Origin: Balneolales bacterium
GTDB lineage: Bacteria > Bacteroidota > Rhodothermia > Balneolales > Natronogracilivirgulaceae
NCBI GenBank assembly: GCA_007127665.1
Contig: SKYY01000143.1
Coordinates: 1 to 5,345 of the forward strand
Direction: 5' to 3'
DNA: 5,345 nucleotides
Position 1 is the first letter of the stretch, and every line of letters begins with the position of its first letter. A program made the translations under genes and the position numbers. Below, piece by piece: positions 1 through 5,345 of this stretch. The notes under the pieces were generated by a model that was given only the letters and a program-made list of their open reading frames with translations, was not told the DNA's origin and searched no databases.

Positions 1-1484
1 AACTTGCGAAAAAATACACGGCCATCCCCGTTCACAGGGTGATGATGGCTGATACCGTAACCCCCGTATCCCTGTTCCTCAAGATCAGGAAAGAGGGGAA
101 ATACCCTTTTCTCCTGGAGTCTGTAGAAGGCGGCGAACATCTGGCCCGCTACTCCTTTCTCGGCCGCAACCCGTATCAGGTGCTCCGTTTCCGGGATGGG
201 ACGGTGACGCTTTCGAGGCTACGGGGAGGATCACCGCAGGATCTCCGTGGTGAAAAACCGGTCGGAGAAGGGGACCGGGTCCTGGACGAGTCCTATTTCG
301 ACGCACTTCGACGTCTCTGCCACCCCCTGCAGGAACCGGAAATTCCCGATCTTCCCCGTCTTACCGGCGGGGCCGTTGGTTTTTCCGCCTACGATACCGT
401 CCGCCAGGTAGAGGAGCTGCCGGATGTGCCGGAGGATGACCTGAAGCTGCCCGAAGCCATATGGGCATTTTACGATGAAATTTTTGCTTTTGACCATGTC
501 AAGCACCGGATTATCCTTATAAAAACGGTCTTTACGGATCCCGTGGCAGATCATGACCGGCAGTACCGCGATGCGCTTGGCTGCCTGGACCGTATGGAAG
601 GGATCATCAAGCAGCCCGTAACCGAAGCGGATGGTTACCGGCGTACCAGCGATGAGCTTTCAAGCAATATTCCGCGCGATGTGTTCCGGAAAAATGTGGA
701 AAAGGCCAAAGAGTACATCCATGCCGGGGACATCTTCCAGGTTGTGCTTTCGCAGCGTTTTGAAAGCCGGTTCGCCGGCGACAGGTTCATGCTCTACCGG
801 GCGTTGCGTATGGTGAATCCGTCACCTTATCTGTTTTATCTGGATTTCGGGGAATTTGCTCTGGTCGGGTCGTCACCGGAGGTCCTGGTCCAGGTTCAGG
901 ACCACACGGTCCGGCTGCTGCCCATCGCAGGAACGCGTCCGCGCGGAGTCAGTGCGGAGGAAGATCTGGCCTTTGAGCGGGATCTGATATCGGATCCCAA
1001 GGAACTGGCAGAGCATATCATGCTGGTCGATCTGGGCCGTAACGACCTCTCCCGTGTGTGCCGGCCGGATACTGTGGCTCTTACACGTGACCGGGTCATT
1101 GAACGCTACTCCCATGTGATGCACATTGTCTCGGATGTAAGCGGTGAGCTGGCGGATGGCATGACGGCTGTCGATGCGCTGGAGAACTGTTTTCCGGCCG
1201 GAACCGTATCCGGTGCCCCGAAAGTGCGTGCCATGGAGATCATTGACGAGATGGAACCCACAAAACGGGGTCGCTATGCAGGAGCGGTCGGATATTTTGA
1301 TTTTTCGGGCAATATGGATACGTGTATTGCAATTCGCACGATGGTTGTCACCGATGACACCATCTACATCCAGGCCGGGGCGGGTATCGTGGCGGACAGC
1401 GATCCGGACCGGGAGTATGACGAGACGGTCAACAAGGCAAGGGCTCTTGTGGAGGCGCTGCGCATAGCGCTTCAGCTGGAATAG
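1..1484 (+). CDS. trpE: Anthranilate synthase component I (TrpE), 5' end outside the window
   Basis: TrpE converts chorismate to anthranilate using ammonia supplied by the TrpG glutaminase; it is the first committed step of tryptophan synthesis and acts in the cytoplasm. The frame is open to the left edge (first full codon at base 3). The codons before the GTG-ATG-ATG at 39-47 read LAKKYTAIPVHRV, which fits the conserved TrpE N-terminus, so 39 is not the start and roughly ten residues are probably missing. About 493 codons are visible, close to family length. The feedback site is present: LLES at 111-122 and NPSPY at 816-830, implying tryptophan inhibition. Chorismate-binding motifs follow: PIAGTRPRG (921-947), LVDLGRNDL (1023-1049), GTVSGAPK (1200-1223), and AGAG from 1374. 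The product ends IALQLE at a TAG, a normal family end. Confident in identity; any promoter or attenuator lies outside the window. Confidence 0.96.
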   Translation, partial: LAKKYTAIPVHRVMMADTVTPVSLFLKIRKEGKYPFLLESVEGGEHLARYSFLGRNPYQVLRFRDGTVTLSRLRGGSPQDLRGEKPVGEGDRVLDESYFDALRRLCHPLQEPEIPDLPRLTGGAVGFSAYDTVRQVEELPDVPEDDLKLPEAIWAFYDEIFAFDHVKHRIILIKTVFTDPVADHDRQYRDALGCLDRMEGIIKQPVTEADGYRRTSDELSSNIPRDVFRKNVEKAKEYIHAGDIFQVVLSQRFESRFAGDRFMLYRALRMVNPSPYLFYLDFGEFALVGSSPEVLVQVQDHTVRLLPIAGTRPRGVSAEEDLAFERDLISDPKELAEHIMLVDLGRNDLSRVCRPDTVALTRDRVIERYSHVMHIVSDVSGELADGMTAVDALENCFPAGTVSGAPKVRAMEIIDEMEPTKRGRYAGAVGYFDFSGNMDTCIAIRTMVVTDDTIYIQAGAGIVADSDPDREYDETVNKARALVEALRIALQLE

Positions 1485-1601
1485 CATCCACCGGAACAGC
1501 ATCCACCAGAACAGCATCCACCAGAACAGCATCCACCAGAACAGCATCCACCAGAACAGCATCCACCGGAACAGCATCCACCGGAACAGTATCCACCAGA
1601 A
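1485..1601. repeat. 15-bp tandem repeat array directly after the trpE stop
   Basis: Seven head-to-tail copies of catccaccrgaacag fill 1485-1589, and a degenerate eighth (tatccaccagaa) fills 1590-1601. The only difference among the first seven is base 9 of the unit, in the order G,A,A,A,A,G,G; copy eight has A there and T for C at base 1. Because the unit is 15 bp, every frame stays open; in the trpE frame each copy reads HPPEQ and the variable base is a silent CCG/CCA wobble. The trpE end, CTGGAATAG, matches the unit segment CCGGAACAG at seven of nine bases, so the array may have grown from the trpE 3' end. Near-identity of the copies suggests recent slippage. I see no inverted symmetry in the unit, and a function is unknown. 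Confidence 0.95.
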
Positions 1602-1684
1602 AAAAAAGCCGGAACGGCAGGACCACAAATCACGCGACATTTTATAAACACAAATTTAAAAACAAAAACAATTTGAACGAACGT
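1602..1684 (+). promoter_or_regulatory. A-rich leader before trpS, possible internal promoter
   Basis: This stretch links the repeat array to the trpS ATG. It holds a short GC stem, GCCG-GAA-CGGC (1608-1618), and then a strongly A-rich run from about 1640. TATAAA at 1643-1648 resembles a -10 element, but I find no matching -35 and no clear Bacteroidota-type TTTG/TAnnTTTG pair. The A-rich, apparently unstructured bases just before the ATG would suit ribosome binding in lineages that do not rely on Shine-Dalgarno pairing. Whether trpS has its own promoter here or is only read through from trpE cannot be decided from the sequence. Confidence 0.3.
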
Positions 1685-2728
1685 ATGAGCAAGCAAAAAC
1701 AGGTGGGGGAAAATCCGCCATCAGGAAATAAATCCACTGGAAACAAAACCATATTATCCGGCATTCAGCCTTCCGGTCGGCTGCATCTGGGCAATTATTT
1801 CGGGGCGATCCGGCAGCATCTTGACTTTCAGGAAAAGGGGGATGCCTTCTATTTCATTGCCAACTATCATTCGCTCACTTCGGTACAGGATGGCGGGCAG
1901 CTGAGGCAGTACACCTTTGATGTGGCGCTGGATTACCTGGCCCTGGGCATGGATCCGCTGAAATGCACTTTTTTCGCGCAGAGTGATGTCCCGCAGGTGC
2001 TTGAGCTTGCCTGGATACTTGGAACGCTGACACCGGTGAGCATGATGGAGAAGGGGGTTTCGTACAAGGACAAGGTGGCGCAGGGGCTTCAGCCCAACAT
2101 CGGCCTGTTTACGTATCCCATTCTGCAGGCCGCCGACATTCTGATCTACCATTCGGATGTGGTCCCGGTCGGTGCGGATCAGAAGCAGAACATTGAGATT
2201 TCCAGGGATCTGGCTGCGCGGTTCAACCGGATTTTTGACGGGGAGTATCTGCGCATCCCGGAGCCGTACATTGTTGAGTCCGTGGCGACGGTGCCCGGCA
2301 TCGACGGACGGAAGATGAGCAAATCCTATGACAATACCATCGACATATTTGATAGCGGGAAGACTTTGAAAAAGAAAGTGATGGCTGTTGTCACCGATTC
2401 CACTCCGCTGGAGGAGCCCAAGGATCCGGACAGCTGCAATGTCTATGCCCTGATCCGTTTGTTTGCGAATGAAGAGAAAAACCGTGAGATCCGGGAGAAA
2501 TACAAGGCGGGTGGATACGGCTACGGACACGCGAAGAAGGAACTTCTTTCGCTGATCGAGGATTATTTCAGTGAGGCAAGAGCCCGGAGAGAAGAACTTG
2601 TCAGGGATCCGGACACGGTCCGGGACATGCTTCGCGAAGGCGGCAGAAAAGCCCGGGAGCGCGCCGACACGGTGATGGAGCCGGTCAGGAGCGCCACGGG
2701 GATAGTAAGGCATTTTTCCACGCAATAA
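1685..2728 (+). CDS. trpS: Tryptophanyl-tRNA synthetase (TrpRS)
   Basis: This class I synthetase activates tryptophan with ATP and loads it onto tRNA-Trp in the cytoplasm. The product is 347 residues, about 20 longer than a compact bacterial TrpRS because of a polar Lys/Asn/Gly-rich N-terminus before the core begins at KTILSGIQPSG (residues 21-31). The ATP-site HIGH-type motif is HLGN (34-37) and the second signature is KMSKS (210-214). AADIL carries D151, equivalent to the tryptophan-recognising Asp of the family, and GADQKQ lies at 163-168. I chose ATG 1685; the upstream in-frame TTG at 1673 would add only four residues. It lies 14 bp before trpG and so is almost certainly cotranscribed with it. 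A synthetase gene between the two anthranilate synthase genes is uncommon. The function is firm. Confidence 0.96.
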   Translation: MSKQKQVGENPPSGNKSTGNKTILSGIQPSGRLHLGNYFGAIRQHLDFQEKGDAFYFIANYHSLTSVQDGGQLRQYTFDVALDYLALGMDPLKCTFFAQSDVPQVLELAWILGTLTPVSMMEKGVSYKDKVAQGLQPNIGLFTYPILQAADILIYHSDVVPVGADQKQNIEISRDLAARFNRIFDGEYLRIPEPYIVESVATVPGIDGRKMSKSYDNTIDIFDSGKTLKKKVMAVVTDSTPLEEPKDPDSCNVYALIRLFANEEKNREIREKYKAGGYGYGHAKKELLSLIEDYFSEARARREELVRDPDTVRDMLREGGRKARERADTVMEPVRSATGIVRHFSTQ

Positions 2729-2742
2729 ACCGGCGCAGTCAC

Positions 2743-3321
2743 ATGGTACTGATTATCGACAATTACGACTCTTTCACTTACAACCTGGTCCATCTTGTGG
2801 CACGGCACACCGATTCCTACCGGGTTGTCCGCAATGACAAGATCAGTGTGGATGAGGTCCGTGCGCTTGGACCTGAGAAGATTCTGATCTCTCCCGGTCC
2901 GGGCAGGCCGGAAGATGCCGGCATAACCATTGATCTTATCCGGGAATTGGGAGCCGGGATTCCCATACTCGGGGTCTGCCTCGGGCATCAGGCGATCGGT
3001 CACGCTCACGGGGCCAGCGTGGTTTCGGCGCCATCGCTTATGCACGGCAAAACATCGAGCATTTTGCATGACGGGCGTACGATTTACAAAGATGTTCCTC
3101 AGTCATTTACGGCTACGCGGTATCACTCGCTGGTTCTTGAGGAGTCGACGATCCCCGACGGGTTTGAGGTTACATCGCGAAGCGAAGACGGGGTGGTCAT
3201 GGGTATACGGCATGCTGACTATCCGCTGGAGGGAATCCAGTTCCATCCGGAAAGCATACTGACTGTAGAAGGACCGCGACTTATCCGGAATTGGATGGAG
3301 CGGGAAACAATCAAACAATAA
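2743..3321 (+). CDS. trpG: Anthranilate synthase component II, glutamine amidotransferase (TrpG)
   Basis: TrpG hydrolyses glutamine and passes ammonia to TrpE. The 192-residue product is a stand-alone class I glutaminase of normal length, not fused to TrpD. It opens with the typical IIDNYDSFTYNL segment (residues 4-15). The SPGPG loop (50-54) precedes the nucleophile C79 in GVCLGHQ, and the catalytic His-Glu pair is H168 and E170 in QFHPES. RYHSL, typical of the TrpG/PabA family, lies between. TrpG and PabA cannot be separated by motif alone, and one glutaminase may serve both pathways; the operon context makes TrpG the main role. The gene begins 14 bp after trpS and ends 8 bp before trpD. 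No Shine-Dalgarno sequence precedes the ATG. Confidence 0.95.
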   Translation: MVLIIDNYDSFTYNLVHLVARHTDSYRVVRNDKISVDEVRALGPEKILISPGPGRPEDAGITIDLIRELGAGIPILGVCLGHQAIGHAHGASVVSAPSLMHGKTSSILHDGRTIYKDVPQSFTATRYHSLVLEESTIPDGFEVTSRSEDGVVMGIRHADYPLEGIQFHPESILTVEGPRLIRNWMERETIKQ

Positions 3322-3329
3322 ACCTGCAA

Positions 3330-4364
3330 ATGGGAGATTTCACTTACGTTTTACAAAAAGTAACGGCTGGCGACGAGCTTTTGCCGGAGGAAGCGAAGTT
3401 TGCACTGCGTGAGATTATCAGCGGGAATGTGGCGCCGGCACGGATTGCGGCATTTCTGTACGGAATGGGCTGCAAAGGCGAGACCGTTGCCGAGTTGACG
3501 GCGTTCGTGCATGTCATGCGTGAGGCTGCGGTTGCCGTTGAGGTGGACACGGAATCGGCGGTCGATCTGTGCGGCACGGGCGGGGACCATTCCGGCACAT
3601 TCAACATATCCACTGCTGCCATGTTCGTTGCTGCAGGTGCTGATGTCCCGGTACTGAAGCACGGCAATGCGGGGGTTTCGAGCAGGAGCGGAAGTTTTGA
3701 TGTGCTTCGTTGCCTTGGCGTTCACCCGGACCTGAACAAGGAGCAGGTGGAGGCATGTTTCAGGCAGACGGGAATTGCGTTCATGTTTGCGCCGCTTTTT
3801 CACCCGGCCATGGCTCATGTAATGCCGGTAAGGAAGGAGCTGGGGATGCGGACCTTTTTCAATATCATGGGACCGATGCTGAATCCGGCTGGAGTCCGCC
3901 GGCAGATGATCGGGGCTTTCAACCGTGAAACCGCTGAAAACATTATCCGCATACTTGCCAATCTGGATACGGAGTTTGCCTATGCGATCCATGCCGATGA
4001 CGGTCTGGATGAATTCTCAACCACGGCACCGACACATGTGTTTCAGCTGATGAACGGGACACTCTCCAACAGCCGGGTGTTCCATGCAGGTGTGTTTGGC
4101 CTTCCGGCGTCCACACTGGAGGAACTGCGCGGAGGTTCGCCGGAAGACAATGCGGCGATTATCCGTGCCATACTTGATGACCAGGCTACATCTGCGCAAC
4201 GCGATATTGTACTCCTGAATGCTGCTTTTGCGGTCCATGCATCCGGTATCCATGGCGACATCCAGGACGCGTTCTACACAGCTGAAGAGAGCCTGGAATC
4301 CGGGAAAGCACGTGAAGCGCTTGAAAACTTTGCAGCTTGTACGAAAGATCTCCAAAATACATGA
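3330..4364 (+). CDS. trpD: Anthranilate phosphoribosyltransferase (TrpD)
   Basis: TrpD joins anthranilate to PRPP, giving phosphoribosyl-anthranilate and pyrophosphate. The 344-residue product is full length. The PRPP loop GTGGD is at residues 82-86, followed by SGTFNISTAA. The anthranilate/PRPP segment reads KHGNAGVSSRSGS from residue 110, where many proteobacterial enzymes have KHGNR; KHGN-x-GVSS is, to my knowledge, common in Bacteroidota-like lineages and should not mean loss of activity. RKELGMRTFFN and GPMLNPAG follow, and DGLDEFS carries the acidic metal-binding pair. I chose ATG 3330, 8 bp after the trpG stop, over the TTG at 3291, which would overlap trpG and add 13 unlikely residues. 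The TGA stop overlaps the trpC start as ATGA, implying translational coupling. It contains no tryptophan residue. Confidence 0.95.
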   Translation: MGDFTYVLQKVTAGDELLPEEAKFALREIISGNVAPARIAAFLYGMGCKGETVAELTAFVHVMREAAVAVEVDTESAVDLCGTGGDHSGTFNISTAAMFVAAGADVPVLKHGNAGVSSRSGSFDVLRCLGVHPDLNKEQVEACFRQTGIAFMFAPLFHPAMAHVMPVRKELGMRTFFNIMGPMLNPAGVRRQMIGAFNRETAENIIRILANLDTEFAYAIHADDGLDEFSTTAPTHVFQLMNGTLSNSRVFHAGVFGLPASTLEELRGGSPEDNAAIIRAILDDQATSAQRDIVLLNAAFAVHASGIHGDIQDAFYTAEESLESGKAREALENFAACTKDLQNT

Positions 4365-5182
4365 ATCGTATACTTGATACCATTGTAGAACGAACCCGGG
4401 AAGATGTAGCAGTGCGGCAAAAGCTCGTCAGTGTGTCTGATTTTCGCTCATTTGAGGAATATCACCATCCAAGACGGGACTTCGGAAAGGCTCTTGACAA
4501 ACCCGGCGGTGTTTCGGTGATTGCTGAAATAAAAAAAGCTTCCCCATCCAAAGGAATTATCAGGAGCGATTTTGATGCTGTACGTATAGCCAGGTCGTAC
4601 GAGATGAATGGTGCTTCCGCGCTTTCCGTGCTGACTGATGAGCCCTTTTTCCAGGGGGCGTTGTCCTATATGCGTGATGTTTCGTCCGCTTCAGGAATTC
4701 CGGTACTGCGGAAGGATTTTATCATAGCTCCCTATCAGATTGCGGAGGCCCGTGCGTACGGGGCCGATGCGGTTTTGCTTATCGTGAGGATACTGGACAA
4801 CAGCCAGCTGAAGGAACTGCATGCCGCCGCCGTTGAAGAGGGGCTGCAGGTGCTTGTGGAGTGCTATGATATTCAGGATTGGGATCGTCTTGATTTCGAC
4901 ATGGTTACGATCGCAGGTGTGAACAACCGCAATCTGGAAACGTTTGAGGTAGATCTTCATCGCGGGGTTTCCCTGCTGGGCACTGCTCCGGACGGTGTTC
5001 TGCGGGTTTCAGAAAGTGGATTGTCCACATGGAATGATATGGAATACCTGCAGCGGCACGGTATACACAGTGCGCTTATCGGCGAACATTTCATGCGGGC
5101 GGAGGATCCCGGTGCCGCGCTCTCAGAGCTGGCCCGATGGCAATCCACCGGACATGAAGCGGGCAATGCTGCCGAAAAGTAA
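4361..5182 (+). CDS. trpC: Indole-3-glycerol-phosphate synthase (TrpC)
   Basis: TrpC closes the indole ring by decarboxylating and dehydrating carboxyphenylamino-deoxyribulose phosphate, the TrpF product. The 273-residue product is a single (beta/alpha)8 barrel, not the TrpC-TrpF fusion of enteric bacteria, and trpF follows separately. By family alignment the catalytic residues are all visible: E56 and K58 in AEIKKASPSKG, K118 in VLRKDFI, E167 in LVECYD, N188 and R190 in GVNNRNLE, and E218 and S219 in SESGL. GEHFM near the end supplies the last phosphate-binding turn. The ATG at 4361 overlaps the trpD TGA by four bases; the in-frame TTG at 4337 lies inside trpD and is not favoured. The stop is TAA at 5180-5182, followed by G-containing TAATG, which begins a small frame. 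Confidence 0.95.
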   Translation: MNRILDTIVERTREDVAVRQKLVSVSDFRSFEEYHHPRRDFGKALDKPGGVSVIAEIKKASPSKGIIRSDFDAVRIARSYEMNGASALSVLTDEPFFQGALSYMRDVSSASGIPVLRKDFIIAPYQIAEARAYGADAVLLIVRILDNSQLKELHAAAVEEGLQVLVECYDIQDWDRLDFDMVTIAGVNNRNLETFEVDLHRGVSLLGTAPDGVLRVSESGLSTWNDMEYLQRHGIHSALIGEHFMRAEDPGAALSELARWQSTGHEAGNAAEK

Positions 5183-5295
5183 TGCTCCCGCCGGGTCTCG
5201 CATATCACGGCTTTTCGTCACAATTACATAAAAAGCAGGTAAAACACAGAAAAACATACACACTATACGTAAAAATCGCAGAACGTACGTGCTGA
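5182..5295 (+). CDS. Possible 37-residue small ORF filling the trpC-trpF gap
   Basis: An ATG overlaps the trpC stop (TAATG at 5180-5184) and opens a frame of 37 codons that ends at TGA 5293-5295, one codon before the trpF ATG and in the same frame as trpF. The peptide starts MLPPGLAYHG and becomes basic (five Lys, two Arg), ending ERTC. It has no tryptophan codon, so it does not look like a classical trp leader peptide, and I recognise no family. An open run of this length can arise by chance; its support is the start on the trpC stop and an end 3 bp before trpF. It could be a short coupling frame carrying ribosomes from trpC to trpF, a remnant, or nothing. Confidence 0.25.
   Translation: MLPPGLAYHGFSSQLHKKQVKHRKTYTLYVKIAERTC
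5279..5294. promoter_or_regulatory. Imperfect 16-bp palindrome upstream of trpF
   Basis: CAGAACGTACGTGCTG reads as an inverted repeat around a central ACGTACGT (5283-5290), with 14 of 16 bases symmetric; only 5282/5291 fail to pair. It ends four bases before the trpF ATG. A related TACGTA lies upstream at 5266-5271. Such symmetry so near a start could be a protein-binding operator, but palindromes of this size also occur by chance and no known motif is matched. Confidence 0.25.
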
Positions 5296-5298
5296 ACA

Positions 5299-5345
5299 AT
5301 GATAAATCACTCTTTTCCAAAACTTAAAATTTGCGGTATCACCAC
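5299..5345 (+). CDS. trpF: Phosphoribosylanthranilate isomerase (TrpF), 3' part outside the window
   Basis: Only the first 15 codons and two further bases are present, reading MINHSFPKLKICGIT. The KICGIT segment is the hallmark first beta strand of TrpF, whose Cys is the general base of the Amadori rearrangement that feeds TrpC. An in-frame TGA at 5293-5295 leaves the ATG at 5299 as the only credible start. The position after trpC in a trp operon agrees. There is no Shine-Dalgarno sequence; the preceding bases are gctgaaca. The rest of the gene runs off the right edge, so intactness cannot be judged. Confidence 0.85.
   Translation, partial: MINHSFPKLKICGIT

Noticed and set aside
1482..1490. 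Programmed amber readthrough context after trpE.
   Set aside because: The bases after TAG are CATCCA, which miss the CARYYA readthrough consensus at the third position. Readthrough is kept only as one option in the findings.
1590..1600. Chi-like sites: minus strand carries CTGGTGG in the A-type repeat copies.
   Set aside because: It is seven of eight bases of the E. coli Chi, simply repeated by the array; Chi in the likely lineage is not known to be this sequence.
1485..1601. CAG-rich repeats as a TRAP (MtrB) binding site controlling trpS.
   Set aside because: TRAP needs many GAG or UAG triplets spaced by two or three bases. Here the triplets are CAG with uneven two- and seven-base spacing, and TRAP belongs to Bacillus-like organisms.
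1485..1601. CRISPR array.
   Set aside because: The 15-bp units are directly adjacent with no spacers.
1601..1618. Minus-strand rho-independent terminator (GCCG-TTC-CGGC then T7).
   Set aside because: The stem is only four base pairs and no minus-strand gene would use it.
873..1640. Long minus-strand open frame ending in WWMLF-type repeats, plus two other minus-strand frames over the array.
   Set aside because: It is the antisense of trpE plus the 15-bp array, which keeps all frames open. The product has no recognisable domain and the opposite strand encodes a clear TrpE.
3291..3329. Earlier TTG start for trpD, and likewise TTG 4337 for trpC.
   Set aside because: Both overlap the preceding gene and add residues unlike the family. 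The ATGs at 3330 and 4361 give normal N-termini and tight operon junctions.
5173..5217. Terminator after trpC from CGAAAAG/CTTTTCG and CCC-GCC-GGG.
   Set aside because: The arms are seven bases with a 31-base spacer, the inner stem is three pairs, and no T-run follows; trpF continues the operon.
1..5345. Mobile element, defence system or novel enzyme cluster.
   Set aside because: Every sizeable real frame is an intact member of the tryptophan pathway or TrpRS. No transposase, integrase, tRNA or target-site duplication is visible.

Overview
The window is a piece of a tryptophan biosynthesis operon, with every gene on the + strand: trpE (5' end cut by the left edge), trpS, trpG, trpD, trpC and the first 15 codons of trpF (cut by the right edge). 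Together trpE, G, D, C and F cover chorismate to indole-3-glycerol phosphate. The last steps, normally trpB and trpA, would be expected beyond the right edge. The unusual member is trpS, tryptophanyl-tRNA synthetase, which sits between the genes for the two anthranilate synthase subunits. The operon therefore pairs making tryptophan with loading it onto tRNA.

Layout: trpE ends at 1484. A tandem array of a 15-bp unit (seven full copies plus a degenerate eighth) starts on the next base and runs to about 1601. An A-rich leader follows, up to the trpS ATG at 1685. From there the genes are tight: 14 bp between trpS and trpG, 8 bp between trpG and trpD, and an ATGA overlap between trpD and trpC. 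A 116-bp gap precedes trpF. It holds a 37-codon open frame that starts on the trpC stop (TAATG) and ends 3 bp before trpF, plus an imperfect 16-bp palindrome.

Organism: none of the five visible start codons has a convincing Shine-Dalgarno sequence, and the leaders are A-rich. TrpD has KHGN-A-G-VSS rather than KHGNR, and TrpC ends its phosphate site with GEHFM. With moderately GC-rich coding sequence, this suggests the Bacteroidota/Balneolota/Rhodothermota group. This is inference without a phylogeny.

The enzymes look intact and ordinary. I see no mobile element, CRISPR array, RNA gene or defence system, and no wholly new system. The points worth a second look are both long intergenic gaps (the in-frame repeat array after the trpE amber stop, and the small frame before trpF) and the placement of trpS.
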